A stretch of 64,000 nt of DNA from Microvirga pudoricolor (GCF_016892705.1 NZ_JAFEMB010000002.1:434001-498000); one strand, 5' to 3'. Counted from the stretch's first letter, positions 18,091 through 29,409 are shown. Notes: a model not told the origin generated them from the letters alone. Program-made: numbers and translations.

Positions 18091-19023
18091 TTATTGGGCC
18101 GGAGCCGCCGGGGCTGGCGCCGGACCGGCCGCCGGGGCGGCCTGCCCGTTTCCGCGACCCGACGGATCGTTGAAGAAGCGGAAGAAGTCGGAGGTCGGGC
18201 TCAGCACGAGGCGGGTGTCTCCTGATTTCAGACCCGATTCATAAGCCTGCATGGAGCGGTAGAAGGCGAAGAAGTCCGGATCGCGGCTGAAGGCTTCAGC
18301 CAGGATGCGATTCTTATCCGCATCGCCCTGGCCTCGCAATTCCTCAGCTTGCCGGTTCGCGTCGGCCCGGATCACCGTGGCCTCGCGCTCGGCGCGGGCC
18401 CGGATGCCCTGGGCGCGCTGCTGGCCGTTCGCCCGAAGGTCCGCCGCCTCGCGCTCGCGCTCGGTGCGCATGCGCTGGTAGACCGCCTGGCTGTTGGCGT
18501 TCGGAAGGTCCACGCGGGTGAGGCGCACGTCCACCATCTCGATGCCGAGGCTCTGGGCCTGGCGGTTCACGTCCTCCTGGATGCGGTTCATCAGGCCGCC
18601 GCGATCCGTGCGCACGATGGCGTCGCGGGAGGCGCTGGCCAGGACGTTACGCATCGCCGAGTTGGTGAAGCTCGACAGGCGCTGGTTGGCCAGCGGGATG
18701 GTGCCGACCGCCTGGTAGAACTTCAGCGGATCGGTAATCCGGTAGCGGGTGAAGGCGTCCACTTCCAGGTTCTGGCGATCGGCCGACAGAAGAGTCTGCA
18801 CCGGCAGGTCGAGGTCGAGCACCCGCTTGTCGAAATACGTCACCGTATCGATGAGCGGCAGCTTGAAGTGGAGGCCGGGATTCTGGATCGAGGCCTGGAC
18901 GGCTCCGAACCGGAGCACGAGCGCGTACTGGGTCTGCTGGACGATGAAGACGGAGGCCCAGAGGCCGATCAGGACGATGACGCCGACGATCAGCAGGATG
19001 GGCTTGAGTGCGGAGTTGTTCAT
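18091..19023 (-). CDS. hflC: HflC, SPFH/band 7 protease modulator
   Basis: It is a partner of HflK in the membrane complex that regulates FtsH. The 310 residues have one N-terminal membrane helix (ILLIVGVIVLIGLWASVFIV) and a band 7 domain (QYALVLRFGAVQ...PGLHFKLPLID). A charged coiled-coil follows (EREREAADLRANGQQRAQGIRARAEREATV), then an Ala/Pro-rich tail. Its ATG overlaps the hflK TGA. Confidence 0.96.
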   Translation of the reverse strand: MNNSALKPILLIVGVIVLIGLWASVFIVQQTQYALVLRFGAVQASIQNPGLHFKLPLIDTVTYFDKRVLDLDLPVQTLLSADRQNLEVDAFTRYRITDPLKFYQAVGTIPLANQRLSSFTNSAMRNVLASASRDAIVRTDRGGLMNRIQEDVNRQAQSLGIEMVDVRLTRVDLPNANSQAVYQRMRTEREREAADLRANGQQRAQGIRARAEREATVIRADANRQAEELRGQGDADKNRILAEAFSRDPDFFAFYRSMQAYESGLKSGDTRLVLSPTSDFFRFFNDPSGRGNGQAAPAAGPAPAPAAPAQ

Positions 19024-20189
19024 CGGGCAGCCCCCTGGTTGGTGGCCGCCTGGTTCGCCGCGCCCTGGTTTGCGGCGCCCTGTCGGCGCTGCATCTCGTT
19101 GAGGGGCAGATAAGGCACGACGCCCTGGCCCTGTCCGTTCTGATCGATGATAACCTTCTCCATGCCGCCGAAGACGCGCTCCATCGTCTCGAGGAAGATT
19201 CGCTCGCGGATGATGGCCGGAGCCTTCTGGTACTCGTCGTAGACCTTGCTGAACCGAGCGGCCTGACCCGTGGCGTCGGCTACGGACTGCTCCCGGTAGC
19301 CCTCGGCCTGCTGGACGGCGCGGGCGGCCTCGCCTCGCGCCTGCGGGACCACCTGGCTCGCGAAGGTTTCGGCCTCGTTCTGCACGCGGACGGCGTCCTG
19401 CTGGGCGGCGTTCACGTCGAAGAAGGCCTGGCGGACATCAGCCGGAGGCTGCACGGCCTGGAGCTGGACCACGTTGACGAGCACGCCCGCGCCGTAGGCG
19501 TCGAGGGCGTCCTGGGCGATCTGGCGGACCTCCTGGGCCACGCTCGCCTGGTCGGTGGTCAGGATCGCCTGGATCTGGCGGCGGCCCACCACCTCGCGCA
19601 TGGCGCTCTCGGCCACGGACTTGATGGTGCCGGTCGGGTTTTGAAGGTTGAAGACATAATCCTGGGCCCGGGCGGGGTTCACCTGCCAGACCAGATCGAA
19701 ATCGATGTCGACGATGTTCTCGTCGCCCGTGAGCATGAGGCTTTCCTCGATCACGTCGCGGGAGCGGGTCTGCCCGTTGGGCGACGACCTATAGCCCACC
19801 TCGATGCGCTGCTGCTCGGTCACGTTGGGCTTCTGAACCCGCCCGATCGGATAGGGCCAGTTGTAGCGAAGGCCTTCGCCGCTGGTGCCCGTGTACTTGC
19901 CGAACACCATGTTGATGCCGACCTCGTTGGGCCGGACGGTGTAGAAGCCGGTGAGAAGCCACACGGCCAGAACCGCCAGCGCGAGGAGCGCGATGCCCTT
20001 GCCTCCGCCCATGGAACCGCCGGGGATGATGCCCTTGAGGCGATCCTGGCCGCGGCGCAGGATGTCCTCGAGGTCCGGGGGCGTCCCGTTGTTCTGCGGT
20101 CCCGAGCCCCATGGGCTCTTGCCGCCGCCGGATCCGCCGCGCTGACCCCAGGGGCCTCCGCCGCCTCCACTCTGGTTACTCCAAGGCAT
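19020..20189 (-). CDS. hflK: HflK, SPFH/band 7 protease modulator
   Basis: The 389-residue protein has a Gly-rich cytoplasmic N-terminus (MPWSNQSGGGGGPWG), a membrane helix (GIALLALAVLAVWLLTGFYTV), the band 7 domain (NEVGINMVFGKY) and coiled coil. The last ~25 residues are repeats of NQGAANQAA type. I chose MPWSNQ as start because AAAGG lies 8 nt upstream. It is the first gene of hflK-hflC-DUF2065-Do protease. Confidence 0.95.
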   Translation of the reverse strand: MPWSNQSGGGGGPWGQRGGSGGGKSPWGSGPQNNGTPPDLEDILRRGQDRLKGIIPGGSMGGGKGIALLALAVLAVWLLTGFYTVRPNEVGINMVFGKYTGTSGEGLRYNWPYPIGRVQKPNVTEQQRIEVGYRSSPNGQTRSRDVIEESLMLTGDENIVDIDFDLVWQVNPARAQDYVFNLQNPTGTIKSVAESAMREVVGRRQIQAILTTDQASVAQEVRQIAQDALDAYGAGVLVNVVQLQAVQPPADVRQAFFDVNAAQQDAVRVQNEAETFASQVVPQARGEAARAVQQAEGYREQSVADATGQAARFSKVYDEYQKAPAIIRERIFLETMERVFGGMEKVIIDQNGQGQGVVPYLPLNEMQRRQGAANQGAANQAATNQGAAR

Positions 20190-20324
20190 AGGTCGCCTTT
20201 CCCTTTCCATGAAAAGACCGGCCGGATGAGCCGATTGGATGAAAGCGGTTTTGGGTGGTGTTTCTTCCGCCTGTCAAGGCTGCGACTTGGGGATTGTGGT
20301 GGGTTTCGTCAACCTTGGCAGGGT

Positions 20325-20837
20325 TCAACGGCGCCTTTCCAGGTCGATGAATGTGAAGGCATGCTCGTCGTCGGGGCCCTTCGGGTGCTGGACCCGGGCC
20401 GTCTCGCGGAAGCGCGAACGGTCGAAGGCGGGAAAGACCGCGTCTCCGTCCGGGGCGGCGCGAACCTCCGTCAGATAGAGGTTTTGGACGTGCGGGAGCG
20501 CCAGGGCGTAGATCTCGGCCCCGCCGGCCACCGCTATGGATTGGGCTCCCATCGCCCGGCCGAGCTCGTCGCCCTTGTCCACCGCCTCGTCCCAGCTAGC
20601 GGCAATGTGAACGCCGGGGGCGGCGAAGTCCCTCGAGCGGGTCAGCACGACGGTCTCCCGTCCCGGCAAGGGCTTGCCGATGGACTGGAAGGTCTTGCGG
20701 CCCATGATCATGGGCTTGCCCCAGGTCAGGTCGCGGAAGCGCCGCAGGTCGGTCTTGAGCCGCCAGAGAAGCTGATTGTCACGTCCGATGACGCCGTTCT
20801 CGGCCATGGCGACGACGAGGATGAGCGGGAGGGTCAT
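20325..20837 (-). CDS. folA: Dihydrofolate reductase
   Basis: NADPH-dependent reduction of dihydrofolate to tetrahydrofolate. The 170 residues are of normal chromosomal DHFR length. Motifs: ILVVAMAENGVIGRDNQLLWRLKTDLRRFRDLT (with the active-site acid Asp), MGRKTFQSIGKPLPGR and VAGGAEIYALAL. Its ATG overlaps the TGA of the upstream Doc toxin gene (ATGA), so its translation may be coupled to that gene. thyA, the partner enzyme, is 1.5 kb upstream on the same strand. Confidence 0.96.
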   Translation of the reverse strand: MTLPLILVVAMAENGVIGRDNQLLWRLKTDLRRFRDLTWGKPMIMGRKTFQSIGKPLPGRETVVLTRSRDFAAPGVHIAASWDEAVDKGDELGRAMGAQSIAVAGGAEIYALALPHVQNLYLTEVRAAPDGDAVFPAFDRSRFRETARVQHPKGPDDEHAFTFIDLERRR

Positions 20838-21226
20838 TTTTTCCAGATTGTCAGGTGCTGTTTGATCCAGGAAGCAAGCTCGCTCTCCTCAAGCTCGCCA
20901 GCCGCTAATCTCAGGAAGGTGATGACGGCATCCTCGTCGCTAGCTGTAAGAGCATGGCCGTTCTTCGCTAGGAAAAGCTCCATGGCGACATAAGCGGTTC
21001 TCTTGTTTCCATCGAGGAAGGGATGGTTTTTGGCAATCCCGTAGGCATAAGCAGCCGCCAGAAGCGAAAGATCCTCCTCCCCATACTGGGCTTTCAGCTC
21101 AGGACGAGCGAGGGCCGAGTCGAGCAAGCCTTCGTCCCGCGTACCGTTCATGCCACCATGCTCGGCCAGTTGGGCCGCATGAATTCTGAGGATCGTGGTT
21201 TTGGCGATCCAGCGAAAATCGCTCAC
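20834..21226 (-). CDS. doc: Doc/Fic-family toxin (death on curing)
   Basis: The 130-residue protein has the Fic core HPFLDGNKRT near residues 68-77, the phosphate-transfer motif of Doc, which phosphorylates EF-Tu. Flanking motifs ILRIHAAQLAEHGG and RDEGLLDSALARP are typical of Doc. It starts at GTG (21226), 13 nt after the antitoxin stop. Its own stop overlaps the folA start. Residues upstream of the GTG in the same frame come from antisense of the antitoxin gene and were excluded. Confidence 0.9.
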   Translation of the reverse strand: MSDFRWIAKTTILRIHAAQLAEHGGMNGTRDEGLLDSALARPELKAQYGEEDLSLLAAAYAYGIAKNHPFLDGNKRTAYVAMELFLAKNGHALTASDEDAVITFLRLAAGELEESELASWIKQHLTIWKK

Positions 21227-21239
21227 TTTAGAAAACCGC

Positions 21240-21464
21240 TCACTTGGCAAGCTCGCGTAGAACGGCCCGTCGCTTACGCATGATATCCCTAGCCAAGTCC
21301 ATGTCGGCCTCGAATTCGGGATCATAAGGGGAGAGCTCAACTCCGTTGGGAGTCTCGGTGACAAAGAGTTGGTCGCCAGGCTCGACGCGTAATTTGGAGG
21401 CAACATCCTTGGGGAGCACAACCCCGACGGAGTTACCGATCTTCCGAACCTTCAAAGCACCCAT
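21240..21464 (-). CDS. AbrB/MazE-family antitoxin
   Basis: The 74-residue protein has an N-terminal swapped-hairpin DNA-binding domain (VRKIGNSVGVVLPKDVASKLRVEPGDQLFV) and an acidic then basic C-terminal tail that would bind and inhibit Doc. GGAGGA sits about 7 nt before the ATG. It forms a two-gene TA operon with doc and probably autorepresses the promoter at 21487-21515. Confidence 0.9.
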   Translation of the reverse strand: MGALKVRKIGNSVGVVLPKDVASKLRVEPGDQLFVTETPNGVELSPYDPEFEADMDLARDIMRKRRAVLRELAK

Positions 21465-21486
21465 CGCATGTCCTCCGTATCAACAA

Positions 21487-21515
21487 AAGTTAGCACCAAT
21501 GATGTTATCTTTCAA
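21487..21515 (-). promoter_or_regulatory. Promoter of the abrB-doc(-folA) unit
   Basis: TTGAAA (complement of 21510-21515), 17-bp spacer, TAACTT (complement of 21487-21492). The element lies 23 bp before the antitoxin ATG. AAAGTTA and TTATCTTT around it form a partial inverted repeat that could be the antitoxin operator. Confidence 0.6.
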
Positions 21516-21529
21516 TTGAGCTGAAGGGT

Positions 21530-22009
21530 TCATGATCGAGCCAACCGATCAAGCGCCTCCCCCGTTACCCTCTGCACGGTCCATTCGTCCATCGGAGCCG
21601 CCCCGAGAGCGCGGTAGAACCGGAGCGCGGGTTCGTTCCAGTCCAGCACCCACCACTCCAGGCGCGGCAGGTTCTCGCGGATGCAGCGGCCGGCGAGGTG
21701 CTTGAGCAGGGCCTTGCCGATGCCCTTCGAGCGGAAAGCCGGACGGACGAAGAGGTCCTCCAGGTAGATCCCATGCCGGCCCCGGAAGGTGGAAAAATTG
21801 TAGAACCAGAGCGCGAAGCCCGCCGGCTCGCCCTCCCATTCGGCGATCTCGGCGAAAACGCGCGGCCTTGCGCCAAACAAGGCCTCGGCGATGTCGGCCT
21901 GGGTCGCGTCGACCTCGTGAGCGAGGCGCTCGTACTCGGCCAGTTCGCCGATCAGGGCAAAGACGAGCGCGGCGTCGGCGGGCTCGGCGGGGCGGATGGT
22001 GAGGGTCAT
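21530..22009 (-). CDS. GNAT-family N-acetyltransferase
   Basis: The 159 residues show the acetyl-CoA binding signature LFVRPAFRSKGIGKALLKHLA near 87-107 and the C-terminal NEPALRFYRALGA. The sequence resembles the diamine/thialysine acetyltransferase group (IYLEDLFV), but the substrate cannot be assigned. It sits 38 bp after the DUF2293 gene in the thyA operon. Confidence 0.9.
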   Translation of the reverse strand: MTLTIRPAEPADAALVFALIGELAEYERLAHEVDATQADIAEALFGARPRVFAEIAEWEGEPAGFALWFYNFSTFRGRHGIYLEDLFVRPAFRSKGIGKALLKHLAGRCIRENLPRLEWWVLDWNEPALRFYRALGAAPMDEWTVQRVTGEALDRLARS

Positions 22010-22046
22010 GAGGTTCCTGCTCTGGGTCGGGGATCGTCGGTCCGGC

Positions 22047-22361
22047 TCATTCGCCCTCCGCGGTCCCGTCCACCCGGCGGGGGGATCCCCAGGTCTCCAG
22101 AACGGCGTTCATGTCGTCGAGAACGAAGAAACGGGCGCTCTCCGGGTCGTAGCCGTCGTCCAGGAGGCTGTCGTAATCCGTGAATGTGTGGCGGATATAG
22201 GCCACCAGGGACAGCCAGGCGGCCTTCTCGGGGACGGCCGCGTGGAGGCCCCGGCTGCCCAGCGCGTGATCGGTGACCGCTTCGAACTCATGACTCGGGA
22301 TGCGGGGCGCCAGGATGCGCACCGCGCTCTCGATGGCCTCGCGCCGGTTCATGAGGCGCAT
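22047..22361 (-). CDS. DUF2293 domain protein
   Basis: The 104 residues have the DUF2293 hallmark YIRHTFTDYDSLLDDGYDPESAR and a terminal VLDDMNAVLETWG. Its ATG overlaps the thyA TGA (ATGA), with no separate SD, so translation is probably coupled. A start at the second Met (22352) is possible. Function unknown. Confidence 0.8.
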   Translation of the reverse strand: MRLMNRREAIESAVRILAPRIPSHEFEAVTDHALGSRGLHAAVPEKAAWLSLVAYIRHTFTDYDSLLDDGYDPESARFFVLDDMNAVLETWGSPRRVDGTAEGE

Positions 22362-23155
22362 CAGACGGCGACGGGCGCCCTGATGGCCGGATGAGGATCG
22401 TAATCCTCGATCGCGATGTCGTCGGAGGTGAAGTCGAACAGGGAGCGCACCGTTGGGTTGAGGCGCAGCCGGGGCAGCGCACGGGGCTCGCGGGAGAGCT
22501 GGAGACGGGCCTGTTCGAGATGGTTCATGTACAGGTGGGCATCCCCGAACGAATGGACGAAGTCGCCGGGCTGAAGGCCTGTCGCCTGCGCCATCATGTG
22601 GGTGAGGAGCGCATAGGACGCGATGTTGAACGGCACGCCCAGGAACACATCCGCCGAGCGCTGGTAGAGCTGGCAGGACAGGCGGCCCTCCGCCACGTAG
22701 AACTGGAACAGGCAATGGCACGGAGCCAGGGCCATCCGGTCGAGATCCGCCGGGTTCCAGGCCGAGACGATAAGGCGGCGAGAATCCGGGTTGCGGCGGA
22801 TCTCGTCGAGCACCCAGCGGATCTGGTCGACGGTGCCGCCGCCGGGCTTTTCCCAGGACCGCCATTGCTTGCCGTAGACCGGCCCGAGGTCGCCGTGCTC
22901 GTCGGCCCATTCGTCCCAGATCGTGACGCCGTTCTCGCGCAGATAGGCGATGTTGGTGTCGCCCTTCAGGAACCACAGGAGTTCGTGGACGATGGAGCGC
23001 AGGTGAAGCTTCTTCGTCGTAACCAGGGGGAAGCCCTGGCTGAGGTCGAAGCGCATCTGATGGCCGAAAACCGATATGGTGCCCGTTCCCGTCCGGTCGT
23101 CCTTGCGGACGCCCTCGTCGAGAATGCGGCGCAAGAGATCGTGGTACGCGTGCAT
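22361..23155 (-). CDS. thyA: Thymidylate synthase
   Basis: It converts dUMP to dTMP with methylene-tetrahydrofolate, producing dihydrofolate for FolA. The 264 residues are the E. coli-type length. Key motifs: [48 protein letters not shown], the catalytic Cys in [13 protein letters not shown], and [11 protein letters not shown]. It heads thyA-DUF2293-GNAT. Confidence 0.97.
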   Translation of the reverse strand: MHAYHDLLRRILDEGVRKDDRTGTGTISVFGHQMRFDLSQGFPLVTTKKLHLRSIVHELLWFLKGDTNIAYLRENGVTIWDEWADEHGDLGPVYGKQWRSWEKPGGGTVDQIRWVLDEIRRNPDSRRLIVSAWNPADLDRMALAPCHCLFQFYVAEGRLSCQLYQRSADVFLGVPFNIASYALLTHMMAQATGLQPGDFVHSFGDAHLYMNHLEQARLQLSREPRALPRLRLNPTVRSLFDFTSDDIAIEDYDPHPAIRAPVAV

Positions 23156-23436
23156 GGCAAACTCCTGCCCTATCCTACCCTACCCAATGCTTTCGGCCCA
23201 GGATGGATATTGTCCCGGGCAACTTGTCCACGGCCTTTCAAAAGCAAGGCGGCTTTCCTATAATCCCCCTTCGGACCGGCCGAGAGGCCGGACGAGACTA
23301 CAACCGGAACAAGCCTGCCGAGCCGGGGTTCGCAGCCCTAAAACGTCACCCCTCCCCGATCCGCGGGATGGCCGGTAGCGCGGTTCATCAGTCCTGGTCC
23401 CCTCCGTCCGACATACCTGCGCAAGAGCTTTTTTCC

Positions 23437-24051
23437 ATGGCCGGCAAAGACCTGATTCGATACGATCTCCTGGTGCAGGACGCCCTGAAGGGCGTCGTGC
23501 GCAAGGTTCTGGTCGATGCCGGCAAGGACGGGCTGCCGGGCGAGCACCATTTCTACATCTCGTTCCGGACGGACTTTCCCGGCGTGCGCCTCTCCAACCG
23601 CCTGCGGGAAAAGTACCCGCAGGAGATGACGATCGTGCTCCAGCACCAGTTCTGGGACCTCGGCATTACGGAGCACACCTTCGAGGTGGGCCTCTCCTTC
23701 TCGGGGGTCCCCGAGCGGCTGCTGATCCCGTTCGATGCGCTGACCGGGTTCTTCGACCCCTCCGTGCAGTTCGGACTGAAGTTCGACACCGAAGGGGACG
23801 AGGAAGAGATCGAAGAGGAGGCCCCGCCCCCGGCCCCTGCTCCCTTGCGCGCCGGCGGCGAGCCCGTCGAGCTGAAGCAGCCGCGCGAGGCCAAGGCCGA
23901 CAAGAAGAGCGAAACGAAAAAGCCCGCCCCGGCCGCCGAGAAGAGCAAGCCCTCCGAGGAGGTCGAGGCGGCGTCCGACCCGGCCGCCGACCCCAACCCT
24001 GCCGGCAGCGCAGAAGTGGTCAGCCTCGACGCCTTTCGCAAGAAGAACTGA
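23437..24051 (+). CDS. sspB: ClpXP adaptor SspB
   Basis: It delivers ssrA-tagged substrates to ClpXP. The 204 residues contain an N-terminal SspB fold (IRYDLLVQDALKGVVRKVL, GEHHFYISFRTDFPGV, MTIVLQHQFWDL, LIPFDALTGFFDPSVQFGL). A long acidic/Pro/Lys-rich linker follows, and a short C-terminal ClpX-binding peptide (VVSLDAFRKKN). The ATG matches the family start MAGKDLIRYD; the frame is open 78 codons earlier without family similarity. Confidence 0.94.
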   Translation: MAGKDLIRYDLLVQDALKGVVRKVLVDAGKDGLPGEHHFYISFRTDFPGVRLSNRLREKYPQEMTIVLQHQFWDLGITEHTFEVGLSFSGVPERLLIPFDALTGFFDPSVQFGLKFDTEGDEEEIEEEAPPPAPAPLRAGGEPVELKQPREAKADKKSETKKPAPAAEKSKPSEEVEAASDPAADPNPAGSAEVVSLDAFRKKN

Positions 24052-24140
24052 CATGGACGAGCCTTCCCGCTCCGGACGGGCGCCGGGAGGGGCCCGTCTC
24101 GCCGCAAGGCACCCACCCGAAACGTCGAGCCGCCCCCAGG

Positions 24141-26294
24141 TTGGAGACGCCGTTGCTGCGCCTGTCGTCTAAAAACGCCATCGACTTCGGGGAGCTTTTC
24201 AACAACAGCCCGAACCCCTACGTCCTCCTGTCGCCCGACTTCGCCATCGTCGGCATGAACGACGCTTATCTGCGCGTCACCATGCGCAAGCGCGAGGACA
24301 TCATCGGCCGCAACATGTTCGACGCCTTTCCAGGCACGCCCGATGAGCGCGGGCTCGCGAACGTGACGCAGCTGAGATCCTCCCTGGACCGGGTCGTCGA
24401 GACAGGCGAGGCCGACCATCTACCCTTGATCGAATATGCCATCGCAAGGCCCGAGGGCGGCTTCGAGGAGCGGTATTGGAGCGCGACCCACACGCCCGTG
24501 CTGAAGGAGGGCCAGGTCACATTTATCCTGCAGCATACGGTGGACGTCACAGAGCTCCATAGACTGCGCCAGAGCGCCACGATGTCGGGCCGGGCTGCCG
24601 GCGCGTCGGCGTTGGTGGAAGGCGATATCCTGCGGCGCGCCGAGGCCGTGCAGCATGCCAACGAAGTCTTGAAGGAGGAGCGCCAGCATCTGCGGCGCCT
24701 CTTCGAGCAGGCTCCGGGCTTCACGGCGGTGCTGAGCGGACCCAGCCACGTCTTCGAGATGGCCAACCCGGCCTATCTGGACCTCATCGGTCGCCGAAAC
24801 GTCATCGGCAAAACGGTGGGGGAAGCGCTGCCGGAGATCCCGAACCAGGGCTTCATCACGCTTCTCGACCAGGTCTATGCGACGGGACAGCCCTATGTCG
24901 GTCGCAGGATCCCGGTCCAGCTCGGGCAGCGGCCCGGCGCGTCCCCGGTGGAGCGCTTTCTCGACTTCGTCTACCAGCCGATTCTGAGCCCAGAGGGCCG
25001 CACGGTCGGCATTCTGGTGCAGGGCAACGACATCACCGACCAGAAACGCGCCGAGGACGAGTTGCGGGAGTACCGCGAGCAACTCGAACGGCTCGTTCTC
25101 GCGCGGACCCGCGCACTGGAGGAGAGCGAGTCGCAGCGACGCCAGGCTCAGAAGATGGAGGCGGTGGGGCAGCTGACCGGAGGCGTCGCCCACGACTTCA
25201 ACAACTTGCTGGCCATCGTCATCGGCAATGTCGAGCTGGCGCGGCGACGGGTGTCCGATCCGCGCCTGGAACGGCTGCTCGACAATGCTTTGATGGCCGG
25301 AGAGCGCGGCGCCAAGCTGACCCGCCAGCTCCTGGCCTTCGCCCGCAAGCAATCGCTATCTCTCGAACCGACGGAACTCTCGCAGACCATCGAGGGGATG
25401 CAGGACCTGCTCGCCCGGACCATCGGGCCCAGCATCGTCATCCGGACACAATTGCCGCAAGATCTCTGGCCTGTGGTCACGGATCGCAACCAGCTCGAAG
25501 TCGCCATCCTGAACCTCGCCATCAACGCCCGGGACGCGATGCCCAACGGCGGCACCCTGACGATCGGCGCCAGCAACGTGCCGCCCGACGAGTTGCCGGA
25601 GGACCTGACGGCGGGGGAGTACGTGCGCATCGCCGTGCGCGACACCGGCTCCGGCATTCCGGAGGAGTTGCGGGCCAAGGTCTTCGAGCCCTTCTTCACC
25701 ACCAAGGATGTGGGCAAGGGGACCGGCCTCGGCCTCAGCCAGATCTATGGCTTCGTCAAGCAGCAGGGCGGCAGCGTCACCCTCAACAGCACCCTCGGGA
25801 AGGGGACGGAGGTCTCGCTCTTCCTGCCGCGGGCGGAGTCGGCCCCCGTCGCCGAAATCGCCGAGCGGCCGGACGGTCCCAGGCAGAACATCCAGGCGGA
25901 CATCCTCGTGGTGGACGACGACGACGGCGTGCGCATGCTCGTGGTCGAGAGCCTGACGGATGCGGGCTACCGGGTGCAGGAAGCCCGGAACGGGTCCGAT
26001 GGCCTCGGCATCCTGCGCCGCCGCGACGATATCGACCTCGTCATCGTGGACTTCGCCATGCCGGTCCTCGACGGCCTGGGCTTCATCGAGGCGGCCCGGC
26101 TCGAGCGGCCGGATCTGCCCATCGTGATGATGACGGGCTACGCCGATGCCGAACGCCTGACGGAGGACCGCCTCGGCGACATCCCGCTGGTGGCCAAGCC
26201 TTTCAAGCTCGAGACCCTGCTCACCGCCCTGCGCCAGCGCCTTGCCTCGAGCGCGCCGGCGACGCCGCGCCGGGCGGGCGCTGGCCGAACCTGA
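24141..26294 (+). CDS. PAS-PAS hybrid sensor histidine kinase
   Basis: 717 residues from a TTG at 24141. A second TTG at 24153, with GGAG 6 nt upstream, is perhaps the real start. Order: PAS 1 (about 15-140), PAS 2 (about 185-303), coiled coil (about 304-335), HisKA with His351 in [12 protein letters not shown], HATPase with N-box [20 protein letters not shown] and [10 protein letters not shown], then a receiver domain with phosphoacceptor Asp637 in [16 protein letters not shown]. No membrane helix is present, so it is a soluble sensor. The HDFNN type often signals to a separate DNA-binding regulator; none is adjacent. Confidence 0.93.
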   Translation: METPLLRLSSKNAIDFGELFNNSPNPYVLLSPDFAIVGMNDAYLRVTMRKREDIIGRNMFDAFPGTPDERGLANVTQLRSSLDRVVETGEADHLPLIEYAIARPEGGFEERYWSATHTPVLKEGQVTFILQHTVDVTELHRLRQSATMSGRAAGASALVEGDILRRAEAVQHANEVLKEERQHLRRLFEQAPGFTAVLSGPSHVFEMANPAYLDLIGRRNVIGKTVGEALPEIPNQGFITLLDQVYATGQPYVGRRIPVQLGQRPGASPVERFLDFVYQPILSPEGRTVGILVQGNDITDQKRAEDELREYREQLERLVLARTRALEESESQRRQAQKMEAVGQLTGGVAHDFNNLLAIVIGNVELARRRVSDPRLERLLDNALMAGERGAKLTRQLLAFARKQSLSLEPTELSQTIEGMQDLLARTIGPSIVIRTQLPQDLWPVVTDRNQLEVAILNLAINARDAMPNGGTLTIGASNVPPDELPEDLTAGEYVRIAVRDTGSGIPEELRAKVFEPFFTTKDVGKGTGLGLSQIYGFVKQQGGSVTLNSTLGKGTEVSLFLPRAESAPVAEIAERPDGPRQNIQADILVVDDDDGVRMLVVESLTDAGYRVQEARNGSDGLGILRRRDDIDLVIVDFAMPVLDGLGFIEAARLERPDLPIVMMTGYADAERLTEDRLGDIPLVAKPFKLETLLTALRQRLASSAPATPRRAGAGRT

Positions 26295-26304
26295 ACCGGT
26301 CTCC

Positions 26305-27723
26305 TCAGGGAGCTTCGGATCCGGCCCTTTCGCCCCGGCGGTGGCTGAGACGCATGGGAAGCCCACCCTCCGGCCGCAGCGTGATCCGGTGCATGGGGCT
26401 GACCACGTGCGCCGGGTCAAGGTCGAGCCGCACCGCCCGCACGATGGTGGCCAGGACGACGATGGCCTCCTGAATCGCGAAGCTCATCCCGATGCAGACC
26501 CGTGGCCCGGCCCCGAAAGGCAGATAGGCGAAGCGGTCGATCCGCCCGCGCTCCTCCGGCAGGAATCGCTCGGGCCGGAAGGCGTCGGGCTCGTCCCACA
26601 GGGTGCGGTGGCGGTGGAGCACGTAGGGCGCGATGGTCACCACCGAGCCGCCCGGGATCAGCAGGTCGCCGATCCGATCGTCCGCGATAGCGGCGCGGCT
26701 CAAGAAGGGCGCGGGCGGATAGAGCCGCATGGCCTCCTCCAGCACCGCGCGGGTGTAGACCAGGCGCTCCACATGCTCGGGCGCGAACGCCCCATCGCCC
26801 AGGACCTCGTCCACCTCGTGCTCGATCCTCGCGCGCGCCCGCTCGTCCTGGGACAGGAGGTACAGCGACCAGGACAGCGCGTTGGCGGTGGTCTCGTGCC
26901 CGGCCCCGATGAAGGTGACGATGTTGGCGCGCACCTCCAGGTCGCTCAAGCCCCTGCCGGTCTCCGGATCGGCGGCCTCCAGAAGCAGGGTGAGCAGGTC
27001 GCGCGGGGCGTCCGCACCGCTCGCGAGGAGGGCCTTGCGGCTCGTGATCAGTTCGCCCACGACCTCGTCGAAGAACCGGATGGCGGGGCGCGCCCGCCAG
27101 CGCCCCACGCGCGGGATCCAGGCCGGCATGCCGAAGATGTCGAGGGGATCGATGCGCCCGAGCCCGTCGAAGTAGCGGGTGATCGCCCGCCCCAGCGCAT
27201 CGGGATCCCAGGAAACCCCTTGGGTGAAAATGGTCCGCTCCAGCACGTCCAGGGTGATGCGGGTCATTTCCAGCGAGGCGTCGATCACCCGGCCCTCGGA
27301 CCGCCGCTGCCAGCGCTGGACCAGCCGGTTGGCGGATTCCACCATGGCCGGGAAGAAGCCCGCGACCGTGCGGGGCGTGAACAGCGGCGCGATGGTGCGC
27401 CGCTGGAGCTTCCACTCGTCCCCCTCGGCGGTGAGCAAGCCCCGGCCCAGGCCCGGAGCCAGAACCCGAAGCTGGAGGTCGTCTTTCCGGTAGTTCGCCA
27501 CATTGTCGAGCAGGATGTGGCGGATGATGGCGGGGTCGTTGACCACGGTCATGCGCCCCAGGGCCCCCTCCCCGGTCAGCACCCGTTCCTCGAAGTGGCG
27601 CACCGTCCAGGTGGTCAGGGGGTTGCGCCGGATCGCCATGAGGAAGCCCAGGAGGCCGTGCGGCTCCAGGCGGGGCTCGGGAGCCGGCGGACGGAAATAC
27701 GGGACGTCTAAGCCTTGGGCCAT
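26305..27723 (-). CDS. Cytochrome P450
   Basis: The 472-residue monooxygenase has I-helix AGHETTANALSW (oxygen activation), K-helix ExxR in EEAMRLYPPAPF, and the heme loop FGAGPRVCIGMSFA with the Cys ligand at residue 410. The overall pattern (FRPERFLPEE, PRVCIGMSFAIQE) resembles CYP102/CYP4-like fatty-acid type P450s without a fused reductase. The substrate is unknown. The ATG at 27723 is chosen; upstream in-frame codons run into the fumC promoter region. No ferredoxin gene is nearby. Confidence 0.93.
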   Translation of the reverse strand: MAQGLDVPYFRPPAPEPRLEPHGLLGFLMAIRRNPLTTWTVRHFEERVLTGEGALGRMTVVNDPAIIRHILLDNVANYRKDDLQLRVLAPGLGRGLLTAEGDEWKLQRRTIAPLFTPRTVAGFFPAMVESANRLVQRWQRRSEGRVIDASLEMTRITLDVLERTIFTQGVSWDPDALGRAITRYFDGLGRIDPLDIFGMPAWIPRVGRWRARPAIRFFDEVVGELITSRKALLASGADAPRDLLTLLLEAADPETGRGLSDLEVRANIVTFIGAGHETTANALSWSLYLLSQDERARARIEHEVDEVLGDGAFAPEHVERLVYTRAVLEEAMRLYPPAPFLSRAAIADDRIGDLLIPGGSVVTIAPYVLHRHRTLWDEPDAFRPERFLPEERGRIDRFAYLPFGAGPRVCIGMSFAIQEAIVVLATIVRAVRLDLDPAHVVSPMHRITLRPEGGLPMRLSHRRGERAGSEAP

Positions 27724-27799
27724 GGGTTTTCCCGAGGTTCGGTGTTGCGGGAGCGAAACTTTGAGATAAGAACACGAAACCCTATCGAAAGAGGTCAGG

Positions 27800-29188
<1,389 letters not shown>

Positions 29189-29196
29189 ACGGCCCG

Positions 29197-29409
29197 ATGG
29201 CGGAGATCGTCAATCTGCGCCAGGCGCGCAAACGGAAGGCGCGGGCCGACAAGGAAGCCCGCGCCGCCGACAACCGGATCGCCTTCGGGCGCACGAAGGA
29301 AGAGCGCCGGCTCACCGAGGCCGAGCGGAGCCTCGCGGCCCGGCGCCTCGACGCTCACAAGCGCCGGGACGACGACAGCCAGGACGACGCCACCGAAGAG
29401 GGCTCTTGA
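29197..29409 (+). CDS. DUF4169 small basic protein
   Basis: The 70 residues begin MAEIVNLRQARKRKAR, the defining start of this family. The rest is charged and helical, with RTKEERRLTEAE, probably partly coiled coil. It lies 9 bp after fumC. A fumC-DUF4169-RHH order is commonly seen in Hyphomicrobiales. Function unknown. Confidence 0.88.
   Translation: MAEIVNLRQARKRKARADKEARAADNRIAFGRTKEERRLTEAERSLAARRLDAHKRRDDDSQDDATEEGS

Noticed and set aside
19008-20993. 661-codon frame antisense to hflC, hflK and folA
   Set aside because: Spans three genuine genes on the opposite strand; no motif or ribosome site.
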